Source of the DNA: Hydractinia symbiolongicarpus
Taxonomy: Eukaryota; Cnidaria; Hydrozoa; Anthoathecata; Hydractiniidae
Reading direction: 5' to 3'
Assembly (NCBI RefSeq): GCF_029227915.1
Contig: NC_079876.1
Span: 30,475,828 to 30,539,827, forward strand
Length of the DNA: 64,000 bases
A program made the translations under genes and the position numbers. Under the pieces are notes generated by a model. That model was not told the DNA's origin, did no database searches, and saw only the letters and a program-made list of their open reading frames with translations. This document shows positions 44,991 through 58,000 of the stretch, in pieces. Position 1 is the stretch's first letter; the number at the start of each line of letters is the position of its first letter.

Positions 44991-45309
44991 TTCCTGCTTT
45001 TCCCTACCATGTGAAAGCCGCGAAAAAATTATTGATTGGCTGTTCTTAAAAATCAGGTCTCGTGATTGGTCTACTACCTAGGAGCAGTCAAAAATCCAGT
45101 TTTGTGGGGACGGGTAGACAGAAAAAAAAATCTTTGTTTGCGATTTTTGTTTGGATATTTTAAGAAAAAATAAAAGTATATTTAATGTATTTTGTGTATA
45201 TACATCATCAAAATTTTGTGATTTCAATCCAATTTACTCCTGAATGACAAACTTATTTTATTACAATTCCTTATATTCCATTTCTCCTCAGAAAAATCAG
45301 TCAGTTATA

Positions 45310-45560
45310 AGAAATTTAGACAAGATTATGTTTAGGTAAAATAGGGGAAAATGTTAGTCACTTTTCCCGACTTTTTCTTCTTTTTCTAAGATAATTATAA
45401 GATATCTTATTTCGGGAAGTTTTTTGCACGGTATTCGACTTCTCCTCGGAAAGTTATAAGAAATTTAAGGCAAGATTGTTGTCCAGTAAAATTCAGGGAA
45501 AATGTTAGTCACTTTTTTCTAAGATAAGTATCTCATATCTTATTTCGCGAAGTAAGCACA
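45310..45560. repeat. Two-copy ~115-bp direct repeat upstream of the Ig receptor gene
   Basis: Each unit contains TATAAGAAATTTA, CAAGATT, GGGAAAATGTTAGTCACTTT and ATATCTTATTTCG(G/C)GAAGT. It lies about 450-700 bases upstream of the ATG at 46015. A promoter role is possible but unproven. Confidence 0.65.
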
Positions 45561-46014
45561 TTTTGCGGAAACATTATTTTTATTTGATTTTGCATCTAAG
45601 TGTACGTTGTAGAGGGCTTATGCACGAAACAAAAAATGCACAACCATAATCTTCGAAAAAATTTCATTACTTTTTACATATCTTATTTATATTTAAATAT
45701 TTAAATATTTTTTTTTAGCTAAAATTTTCAAAACGGCGGATTTGCATGAAAAAACGTGATCGCTGTAAGATCATAAGGACGTCTTTCAAAATGGAAATTA
45801 AAATTAAACAGATCAGTTAATTAATCCCAGTTGGAAAAAAGTTAAGCTTAATTTTTACGCAGAACGCTTGTTATTTGTTGCTTTGATAACTGCGATAAGT
45901 GACAACAACTACAGTGAAAATTTGATTGCTTTTGAGTTTTGCTGCTAGATTTTTATCTTTACAACTAATGATATACTTTTTATTAGATTCAAACAACAGC
46001 TTCATACAAAGAAG

Positions 46015-46063
46015 ATGAAAATTATTTTACCGTTCTTCTGTCTCTTTCTGTCAACTGCACATG
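46015..46063 (+). CDS. Ig receptor exon 1: signal peptide
   Basis: MKIILPFFCLFLSTAH, a textbook signal sequence, with donor GTGAGA in phase 1. A TTTTTATTAG acceptor-like site 29 bases upstream could mark a 5' UTR intron or a trans-splice site. Confidence 0.8.
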
Positions 46064-49000
46064 GTGAGATGTTTTACTTACACACATTTGTCAGAAAATA
46101 CCATGAAAGAAAAAGAAAATACGTGAATTTAATTTAGCAATTTGCTCGAAATGGCGTCTTTGGCGCGAATTTATTTTGGCGTTATTCGAATCTTAATTAG
46201 CTTTTTTTAAAATTTGCAGCTTTCTATGCAAAATTTTTTGCTCATAAGGTATTTTTTACCCCCGTCCCTGGTACTGTGCTTGATCCCCTATACCCGGTAT
46301 GAATAGGGTTAAATCTGGAAAATTATCCCACAATTTTGCAACTCCAAAGTTGAACGGGTTTACTTTTATTATCGACTTCAGATTAAAAGGAGGGGTGAAC
46401 ATAAATAAATTTTAGGGGAGACAAAAAAATATTAGATTTCTAAATCCTAAATTTTGTACTATACAAATCAATAAATGACAATGTTTAAGAATTTAATATC
46501 AATACTCCTTTCTAGCAACATTTTATAATACATTAAAGATAAGACGTTTAAGATGTACTTACCAGTAAACATCCAAAATAACATCTTTGACTCAAGATAA
46601 CTCCAAATATTTTACCCACTGTAGTAGTAACAGCTTTTTATAACCGTTAAGCTTTGGAGATTTAGAAATATCTGTTAAGACCAATAATCAATTTTTTTTT
46701 AAGATTTAAGGCCTTTTCCACAACACACTTCCAGCTTTTTCTTGTTTATTTGTTTATAAAGTGTGAAATCATTGAGGCGCAGCCACAACCAAAAGAAAGC
46801 TGTTATTGTTGTTTTTAAATTTAATCACCTGTTTGGTAAATGTGTGAAATTGCTGAATTATAAATCATAAATATATCAACAAAGCTGGTATTTCATTTAC
46901 AGACTGATGGAGGTTTTGGGTTCCTTCAAATGTGGCTCTGTAAAATTTCCTTACCAGGTCTGAGCTATAAAACTCCAGTATCAAGAACTTTCCATCAATA
47001 TGCCAGTAGATATTCGCCCCTTTTTTAATATTGACGCTAAATTAACATCGCATAGTACTGTGTTTCCTTTATTTTGATATGTACAGAATGTTGTAACTAA
47101 AATATGAACTATTTTTTAGCCATAACAGTGAATCTGTCATTACCATCAGTTAACCTTGCATATGGAAATGCCATCAACGCAACTTGCAAAGTCTCGACAG
47201 ATGATGAAATTTCATATTTCATTTGGAAGCAAAATGGAACTGTTGTTGCAAATACATCTGTAAACTTTTTAACAATAAGAAATATTACTCATCATTTGAA
47301 TGGAGAAAATGTTAGTTGTATCGCAATGAGTATGTCGGGAAATATAAGTTTAGATTCAAAAACACTTGAAGTATATGGTAAGCATTTTATGTTGTTAAAA
47401 AGTTCATTATCTTTAAGGGGATTGTTGCAGGATCATGAATTTATAGTAACCGTGGAAGAATCCCCGCGTCCTAGCATAAAGGAAATATTTAATCACAATA
47501 GAAGCAGGAAACTGTTGACATGTAATAAGTCAACAATAAACTCGCCCTCAGTCGACTTTTTACTTCACTTTTCACAAGCTAGCTTTAAGTGTATAAGTGA
47601 TCAACACATATTTCACACTGTTGTATTATCTAAGTTCAGACCAGCAATGTATCCAGCGGAAAATGTGTTATTTGTTTTTTTTCATATTTCTGAGACAGGA
47701 AAATAACAAATATTTGTTGGTCTTAACATTCTCTCTATGATGAAAACGGATTTATGTTAAAAGAGGCGTCAACAAAGAGAATTTAGAGTTGATGCAAGTA
47801 CATTATTTTACGTAGCAATTTATTTTTTAGATTTACAATTAACTGCTTCATCTACAGTTGTTTTATCCGGAGCCAGTCTTATAATAACTTGCAAAGCCTC
47901 CGGATCCGGAGAAATAGAATATCAATTTTTTAAAAATGGGAGAAACATCACAAATTTTCAATCAAGTAACACCCTCCGATATCATAGGAAAGGTCTCAAG
48001 ACAGCTAATGCAGGAATATATCGATGTGATGCAAGAATTAACAATATCTCTCGTCGATCAAATGTTGTTTCGGTCAATGGTAGGACGATACTTTCGTTAA
48101 TTTTTTATGCAATCTGTTCTCTTTCTCCTTAAGAGTAATAACGGAAAATGGTCCCCACTGCAACTTTTCACGCTCTCGTAAACTTTCAAAACAATTTTTG
48201 ATGTAAAAATTATTTGGCAGTATCTAGTTTTTCTGTATAAAAAATTTCTATTTAATTTTGGTGACCTGCTGTTTTTCTTAAATGAACAAACTTTATGCAT
48301 TCTCATTTCAGTAACTGTTTTTGCTATGCCTCGTCCTATGGCAGGATACGAAGGGAAAGGTGTTAACATCACATGTGTTGTCATTGGTGGAGAAGTAATG
48401 CAATCTTACACGTGGAAAGTAAATAATAAAACAAAAAATGAAACGTCCAAATATCTACAATTACAAAATATTACACTTGATATGTTTGGCTGGAAGATTG
48501 GTTGTTCAGCAACATCCTTTACTGGTGTCAAAAGCAATGAATATACCTCACATTTCCGTGTTTACTGTGAGTTACTTATTCACCTTCTGTAGATTTTTTT
48601 GGAATCTCTTAATTTGTATATTTACTACATCTCTTGTTTTTTGTCAAATCAGATTAGAAGGTCTTCATTTAATATGTGAAACAGTTCAAGAAAATGTAAC
48701 ATGTACAAAAAAAGATTTCAAAGTAGTAGTGCATCAATTTTTCTATTTCTCTCAAGTGCTTTTAGTAGAAACCTACATATTTCCCTTTACGAAATACACA
48801 TTTTCAAATATCGGTCTAAACAGCCAAAATGTCTTGCTACCTAATAATTAAGTGACACCAATTCCATTTTGAAACAGTTCAGATACTTATATCGTCGTAA
48901 AAGTTTTGTTTTATGATCTACCAATGTCAATCCTATAATAACAGCACTGTTGACGGAGGGAACCATCCTAGATAGCAGTAATGCCATTTTATTCAAGTAA

Positions 49001-52000
49001 TAACGAATTACGGGCACTTTACATTTCGTTCTTGCTGGTAACATTTCAGGAGCACCTGAACGCATAATAATGCATTCACTACTCTAAGTGATAACAACGA
49101 ATGTTAACATTTTTATCGATTACCAATCGCGATGATTTTTAGATTTTCACGATCCAACTATACGTCTATTGTGGAACACTACCAAGCGTACAGAAGGTCG
49201 ACGCATAGATTTGGAGTGCAACTATGCTTTATATCCACACCAAGATTTCAATATTACTTGGTTTAAAGAGGGTAGAGTAATTAACTACCATGGACGCTAT
49301 CTTAGCTATGCTTCATCCAGAACAGATACTGGTAATTATTCATGTATGGTGAACAACACATTCTTTTCACAAGTTAGATATTCCAATGTTCAATTTTTGG
49401 AAGTCATATGTAAGTAACTCGTTGCCATATTATTTATGACTACAATGACTTTTTCTCTTATATAAATCGCCACCGCATGTTTCTGTGTTAAAAATGGTTG
49501 CTCAGATGTTACTTATTACTTCATCTTAAAACGTGAGCAAGGCGCAAAATACAAATACGGAAAATGTGTAAGACTTCCCGTAAATCCACCGGCAAACGAT
49601 TAGTTATTACCTGTATCTGTATGCGCGTAAGGCAAAGACACACGACGTAACAATTGCGGCTCAATCAACTTTAATGCGACGGGGGTATGTTCTGTAGATT
49701 TTTTAAGAGCTGAAAACTAGGATAGTCTCTTCAACTACTATTGGTACTGCTATCAATGAGGGTCCTATGTAGAGCTTCAATGTGAGCTACGAAAACTATG
49801 CAAACAATGCAGTCGCTTAACTAGACAACCTCCGAAGATATCAAATCTGTTCTTATGCTGAACTCTTAGCAGAAAGGTTCAATTCACACATTATGGTCTC
49901 TGGCATAACACAGCACTGACTGGAACCCAAGACTATCCACTCTGAAAGCGAACGCTCTACGACAAGGCTACCAGACGATAAAGGCTAAAAGGTACCAGAC
50001 GGTATCTATTAGTCAACTTCTGTTGAAAGACAAGGAGTAAGAAATTTGAGACCAACTTCCGCCTTAGATAGTGTTAGCTGCCAAAATTAAAAACACAATT
50101 TTACAACCCTTTTCATCACACTTGTTTTTTGTGTTAATTTTTGCTAAGAATAAAAACCTAACTTAAATAGTTTTGTTTATTTGCTGTTTGGAAGCTGAAG
50201 TTTTTTTGTTAATAACTAGTCGTTATCGAATAGAAAATTCACGGGAATCCTTCCGTTGCTACTAGCGGCTACCATTTTGGCTCAATGATTGGTCCACGAT
50301 TTGGTAGATTAAACATTAGAAAGACTTTGTTAAACTTTTTTGCCGAAGTATTGTCTCACCTAATAGTCTCACTTTTAATTTATGATAAAAAGCGCATGAT
50401 CTAAAAAAATGTAGGAGAAGAAATGTGCATCGTAGTCCTTAACGTCCAGTCCCATACGGTCTAGCATCTGGCGTAAATAATTTAAAGTTACATTTTACCA
50501 TCTAGATATGGACAAACCAACAGTGAACATCACAAAAAGTAGAGACGTTATAGTTGAAGGAGACGATTTGTTTTTCTATTGTTACGTAAAAGCATACCAT
50601 CCATCGTTAAGTATCACATATAGTTGGCTTAAAGATAGAAAACCAGATGGAGGGTACTATGTAATGAGTAGGAATCAAACGTTCTCCCTGAAAAACATTA
50701 ATAGAAACCAAGGTGGAAGATATGTTTGTAACGCAAGGACGATATTTATGGACGATCAGAACAGAAGAGAAAAAATTGAAAAAGACAGTGAAGAAATAAT
50801 CGATGTTCATTGTAAGTAATCTTCTGCAATGTGTCGTTTTAAAATTGTCCTAAGCATTAATGGAAGCTGATATAGCTATCAGAATTCGGGCTTACATTTC
50901 CTATTGAAGATATTTAACAGATCCACTAGCAAGTCAATAGCATAAAAGGGCTAGTCCATCTCAGAAATTTTAAAGTGAAACTAGCCGCATATACGGCAAT
51001 TAAATTCAGGGAGGAAAAGAAAAGGGGGCTCCCAGCCCCCTCATCCTTTTCCCACATAAAGGAGGGTGCTACCAGGTCCCTAAAATATAAACACAGAGTA
51101 AAAGTTTTCTTATAATAACTAACTTCGTGTAAGAATTTCACATTTTTATGCACCAATGTTTGACTGTTCAAAAATTATTTTTAAAGAAAGAGGCAATGTA
51201 AAGTTGATTCAGATTAACCCTATTTGGTCCGGGGGGGGGATTCCACCCCCCCTGACGGTTTTTTTTTAATAACTCCTGATTGCTTTGTTATATGGCTATG
51301 ATACTTACTGAGTGTCAACATTTATTTATTAGACACCTGCATGCTAAATTTTTTAGGACCCATACCTTTCAGAGGCTTTGATATTGGCCATTACTCGAAA
51401 CTACCCCTAAAAATCTCTATGAAATCCTTATAATGAGGAAAATATAATAACTCCTGTTAGGATTATCCTTAGAACTTAAAACTTGCAACACAACTTTGTT
51501 TCATCAAGAAGAATTATTTTAAATAATTTGGACACGTGACGATTCCGATTTCCCGATTTTGTCGGATTTTACCCGAAAATCGGAAAAAACAGATTTTCGG
51601 ACAATTTTTGGCAATTTTTTATCCGATCCACGTCAAAACCGGAAGATATGTTAAATAACATTTATTTAGCTTTCAGAAACTTCAAACAGAATGTAAAAAT
51701 TCGCTCTAGAACAAAAGTAATTATATTTTAAGCAGATGGTGGCATTTTTAACAATTTTCAGACTTCTGATGACGTCACAGAAAATGTACTGACGCAACCA
51801 AAAATTTATTGCCGCCATTTTGTTCCTTTTGTGACGTACTATAAGTGTGCCAAGTTTGATTCAATTTGAACAATCCTATGAAAAGTTATTGAGGGGGGGC
51901 GGAATCCCCCCCCCGGTCATAGTATGTTCGAAAAACCCCGGACTGAATAGGGTTAAAACACAATTATTTGCTAGTTTGTCATTTTATTGTGATTACAAAA

Positions 52001-55000
52001 CTGTAGCTAAAACTATATACAACTGTTGCATATACACACATTACACATAGTTAAGAATAAAAGCAAGTATAATCAGTTGCATAATTAGGGACAGTGAACG
52101 AACACGGTCAATCAATTGAGACATGTTTATTTTCTCACCTCCAGATCCACCTCATAATTTGGGAATATCTTTGGATAAAGATTTCCACAAGGTACCATTA
52201 GGAAGTACCTACAAGCTAACATGTTCTTTATCGAATTATGGTAATCCAAAAGCAACAATCCATTGGTTCAAGCATAGTGATAAAACTCCTCTTCAAAGTG
52301 GCATTCCAGGATTTCCATTGACAATGAACATAAAAGCAATGAACGAACAAAACATATCTTATGTATGCGTAGCCAACAACAGTGTTGCTGAAGTAAGGAA
52401 GGAGGTCAATATCACCATAGTAGGTAAGTGTATACCCTTTATTGATATGCCAGGATGTTACCATCTGTTTGGTAAACATTCACGTTATTGCTGGGAATTT
52501 TCAAACGACTTAAACACTATCGTAAGCAAAGTTAAGCAAAAGTTAATCTGAATGGCACAACATAACTTGATTAACGAAAGTTGTGAATGCCAAAGCTAAC
52601 GAAAGGTTGATGCTACTGATTGAAATAGAAGCTTGTTTGTTATTCTAAAAAATGAACGATTCACAACAAAAACTTTATTCATGAATACCCATTGTTATTA
52701 CTGCTAGTTCTAAATGTTTTGTAAGATGAGTATTAAGCGATTTATTTTTTCTAGTCGTGATGACCGTGAATCTAACATTACCATCAGTTAACCTTGCATA
52801 TGGAAATGCCATCAACGCAACTTGCAAAGTCTCGACAGATGACGAAATTTCATATTTCATTTGGAAGCAAAATGGAACTGTTGTTGCAAATACATCTGTA
52901 AACTTTTTAACAATAAAAAATATTACTCATCATTTGAATGGAGAAAATGTTAGTTGCACTGCAAGGAACATAATGGGAGAGACAAGCTCAGATATCAAAA
53001 CTCTTGATGTTTATGGTAAGGATTTTTTATATATTTATATTTATATATGTTTATGTATTTACCTCTTTACGTATTGTCGTATTAACGTATTTACTTATTG
53101 TCGTATTGTCGTATTTTTTACGTATTTACGTATTATATCTTCTTTTTTGATACCTGCCGAAGAAATAATCGAAACATGATATAAAATAAATACTTGTTTT
53201 TTGTTTGACTTCATTTATTTGTATATACTTGTATATATTGATAAATATTTATATATGTATTTAAATATGTTCATATATACTTATATATATTTATATATTG
53301 AATAGCAATAAAAAGTAAAATTAAGCATAATAAGCGAGGAATTTATACAATAATAATATTTATTTACTAGTCGTTAGCCCGTGGAAAAATCCACGGGGTC
53401 GCCCGTCCTTTAAATTAACCTGTCGCAACAAAGTGGATAAAAATATATCGCATTTGATATTCGTGCGCATTTTAAAAATTTCGTGTTGTCCGTTACGGGA
53501 CGCGGCTTTCGCGGACACACAGACAAAATACGGCTATTATTATAGAGATAGTCGTTGCCCGTCGAAAAATCCACGGGTTCGCCCGTCCTTTATAAATGTA
53601 CCCGTTGCAACAAAGTGGATAAAAATATATCGCATTTGATATTCGTGTTTCCGTAACATCATTTTCTAACTCAGCGGGGGATCTGCGCAGAGACAGACAG
53701 ACGACGGCTATTATTATAGAGATACAGGATGAAAATATGTGCTTAAAAAGTTACTTCTCAAATGCGATTGGTCAAGGAAACAAGCATTACACTATATCAG
53801 AATTATTATTGTAATTTCTACAAGTCATGCTATCGCCTCCAAATTTAGATTTTCCACATGTTTACCCAAAATTCAGAAAAGCGTTATCTGTCTTAGTTTA
53901 TCAAATTGCAATACTTTATGTTTCTGGAATTTGCTGGTACCATGTCAAATATAATAATACCTGTAGTAGGTTCATGAGTACGTAGGTATGGCAATATGCA
54001 ATTGAATCTTTTCTACAGTCCGATAGGTAAGAATGGTAAGCTTTATTTAAATTTAACATATGGTAGTAATTCATGTTATAGACTTACAATTGAAAGCTTC
54101 ATCTCAATCTGTTCTATCAGGAAGCGCTCTCACAATAACTTGCAAAGCTTCCAGTCCTGGCGAAATAGAGTATATGTTTTATAAAGATGATTACAATATC
54201 ACAAATTACCAAGTTGACAACTCTCTTCGATATTTTATGAAAAATCTTACGACAGCCAATGCAGGAGAGTATCGATGTGATTCACGAATTAACAATACTA
54301 CTCGTCAGTCGAATATTGTTTCAGTCAATGGTAGGTTAGTACTGTGAATTTATCTATACATTCATCTTTCTTTGAGAAGTAACGAAACAGTCTTTTAAAA
54401 CAATACAACCTTCTCAGGTTTTATTGAAATTTTAGCATTTAACAGTACCAAGTTGGTGTGTATGTAAATCTTTAATTTTATTCTTTCTCATTTATTCTTT
54501 GTCATTTATTCTTAGCGACATTGTAAGCCTTCTTTTGTATGTCATACTCTTCACTCCTAAATGAATGCTATACGAGACTTGATCAGGCCAAATTCTTAAT
54601 CAGATAATTAAGCCCTATGATATTGTTTAAAAATTTTTAGTTTACATAGTTTACGTGGTTTTAGTCGTTTTACGAAACATTGGTTGTGTTTTGACTTTTT
54701 ATCCCCGATTTTCAAAGACTATATAGCCATGTTATAGGACCTTCACCTGATGAGCATTTTGATAAGTAAGTTATTTACACTGGAAACACGATGTAATGCG
54801 CTGGAAATTTTTTTAGTTACGATCCATACATGGCTTTTTGGTTTGGCTGGGTATGAAGGAAAGAATGTGAACATCAGCTGCCACGTTTTTGGTAAAGACG
54901 CAATAAAATTTTACACCTGGAAAGTAAATGATAGAATACAAAATGAAACCTCTAAATATCTACAAATACAAAATATTACACTTGCTATGTTTGGCTGGAA

Positions 55001-58000
55001 GATTGGTTGTTCAGCAACAACGTTTACTGGTATCAAAAGCAATGAATATACCTCACATTTTAGTGTTTACTGTGAGTTATATCTATGATTTTATTACACA
55101 CTTATTTTTTTAAGGAACTTCATATTGCTTTTCTCATGTTTTTATTTGTTGTACATTTTACCGTGTAACAAGAAATTTAAGTTGTCAGCATATTAAAAAA
55201 AATCGATTGAAAGCGCTACGAAGTTTTGGAAAGTTCTGTTTTGTCATTTTTTTCCATGTAACAGCGAAAAAGTTACAATTTTTGAAAAAAAGTGATTCAC
55301 AAGTTTCGCTGCACCGTATTGTGAAAGAGTGTCCAAAAGTTACGTGATTTTAAGATATAGCCTTTTTTAAGATAGCAACGCAGATGAGCTATTTGGTCAA
55401 CATTACTGAAAGAGTTAAATACACATTGCATTCTTTTATTTGAAACTTATATACTTGATATGCTGGTGAGGTTATGCTCTCCATGTCTCTAGCTCATATT
55501 ATAATTTTTTGAACATAGTCCTTCAAAGAGATTATTTTTCATTGCTCGGCTGTCACTTTCATATTTTCAGGGTATTTTCTATTCTTCCTGTTTTTATAAA
55601 TCTCTTAATGTAATTATCATTTCAATCAGCAATTACTGGTAGATGCTGTAATCTACTAAAGAAATGATTCTCTGCAAACCTTTGACAAAAATGTTCAATT
55701 TTTTTTTACTTTAAATGCACATCATTAATCCCATGTTTTAGATTTCCACGATCCAACTATAAAATTGTTATGGCAAACTAACAAACGTAAGGAAGGAGAC
55801 CGAATAGATCTTGAGTGCGACTACCGTATCTTTCCACATCGAAATTTTAATATTACTTGGTTTAAAGATGGCAAAGTAATAAACTATCATGTACGCCAGC
55901 TCAGTTATGCTTCATCAAGATCAGATACTGGTAATTATTCATGTATGGTGAACAGCACATTCTTCTCACAAGCTAGATATTCCAATGTTCAATTTTTGGA
56001 AGTTATATGTAAGTTTATTTTAAGTTTTTAAGTTCATTAGTTTCAAATTATGAAATACTAGTCCCTGGCCAGTAGAAAAATCCACGGGTTGGCCCGTCCG
56101 TTTTTAACCGCATTGCGTGCTTCTCGCTACTTGCGCCTCGCTACTTACGCAGCTAAGCTACCATTTTGCGTGACAAACAGACAGACAGACAGACGGACAG
56201 ACGTATACGGGTATTATAATATAGACTAGCCGGGGTGTAAGTCGAAACGCCGGGGTAAACCACAAGTCTAGGTGTGACCATGCGTTTAACACTCTGAGGA
56301 GCGCTTAATAAGAGGCGTAAACTGTGCAACACGATCATGTGGAGAGCTTTATTACAGGTATACAGTATGTCGTAAATCAAGTGATGCGCATATACCATTA
56401 TAGTGTTGCGAGTGTAACATATTTTTCAAAACGTAGCTTTCCCGCAAGGATAGCTGAAATAAAAATAGAGTTTACATACCGTTGTTACCTTCATAGCAAA
56501 AACAATTGGTCAATATTATTTTATTTTGCGGGATAATTTTTTGTGAAAGTTAAAAAATTATTCGTGGCACCGGGCTGAGCGCTTAGTACAGTTAAACGGT
56601 GTTGTACAGGCATTTAGGAATATTACCCTTTTGAAAAAACATTTATCACAGCCTCTGTTTAAATAAAAAACACAACACAAGAAACAATCCATTGTTAAAA
56701 TCTGGCAGAGCGGCTAGTCCAGGTAAACCACGTTGCACAACCGTACAAGCGTGATTTTCGAGAAAGTTTAAAAATTAATTGTTACAGTGGGCTGACCCTT
56801 AGTACAGGTAAACCACGTCCCACATGCGCATAGGTGTAATAACCATTTCCAAGAAGACAGTATGTTGTTAACACTGGGCTAAGCGCTTAGTACAGTTCAG
56901 CAAAGTCAAACAGGCGTAGAGGTGTGATACCCTCTTTCCAAAAAACTTCATTCCAATAAGTACAGGTTAAAAAACTTGTGTCAAATTTCAATATCTAGAT
57001 ATGGACAAACCAACAGTGAACATCACAAAAAGTAGGAAAACATTTGTAGTTGAAGGAGATGATTTGTTTTTCTATTGTTACATCAAAGCATACCATTCAT
57101 CGTTAAGTATCACATATAGTTGGCTTAAAGAAATAAAACCACATGGAGGGTACTATGTAATGAGTAGGAATCAAACGTTCTCCCTGACAAACATTGAAAG
57201 TGACCAAGGTGGAAGATATGTTTGTCGCGCAATAACAATATTTATGAAGGAGAATAACAGCACAAGCAAGATTGAAAGAGAAAGTGAGGAAGTGATCGAT
57301 GTTTACTGTAAGTCTACTTTTTAAGTTGCGCAACTTGTTATACACTTGGCAACACTAAAAAAATCGGCGTAGTCTGAGCCTTATGAGTTGTAATGTTACC
57401 ACAAAGAAATTAAAAAACAAGTCTCAGTTTAGCTAATGCACCTTCCGGAGTTTTATTTGATGTATTGCCGCATTTCTCAACTTTGTTAAACAAACTGAAT
57501 GTGATTTTTCAAATCCTCGCCTGAAACTTGATTAAATGTGAAATCTTCAGATTCGTACAGCAAACAAATAACCTGTTGAAACATATTTCAAACAAAACAA
57601 ATATTGTCCTAATTGATATCTGCTTGTAGTCGAGGTTCGTTTGTACAAGTCAAAAATTAAGAAGACTCTGACAGTAACATTAAAACCACCAAAGAAGCAT
57701 TTTTACATGTCGGATTCAGTTAAAAATTTTATGCACACACCAGTTCAATGATGCTAAATATTATCTTAAAGTCAAAATATCAAAATTTTAAAACTATGAA
57801 AAAGATATAAGTTAGATGCTAGAGAAATGCTGGTATGAATAATCAGTATTGCTAACTAAATACTATTAGTTACGTAAATATGTTCGAAATATCAAACTGG
57901 TGAGGTGAACACATATTTATATCACCACATACCTTGATAAATCCTTAATAAAACACCTCATTTACTTTAAAAACATGACGTCATGTATTAATTAGCATAA

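Noticed and set aside
46255-46312. Fourth piggyBac-like MITE ending in GAATAGGGTTAA
   Set aside because: Only one end is recognisable, with no matching left terminus nearby; kept as a mention only.
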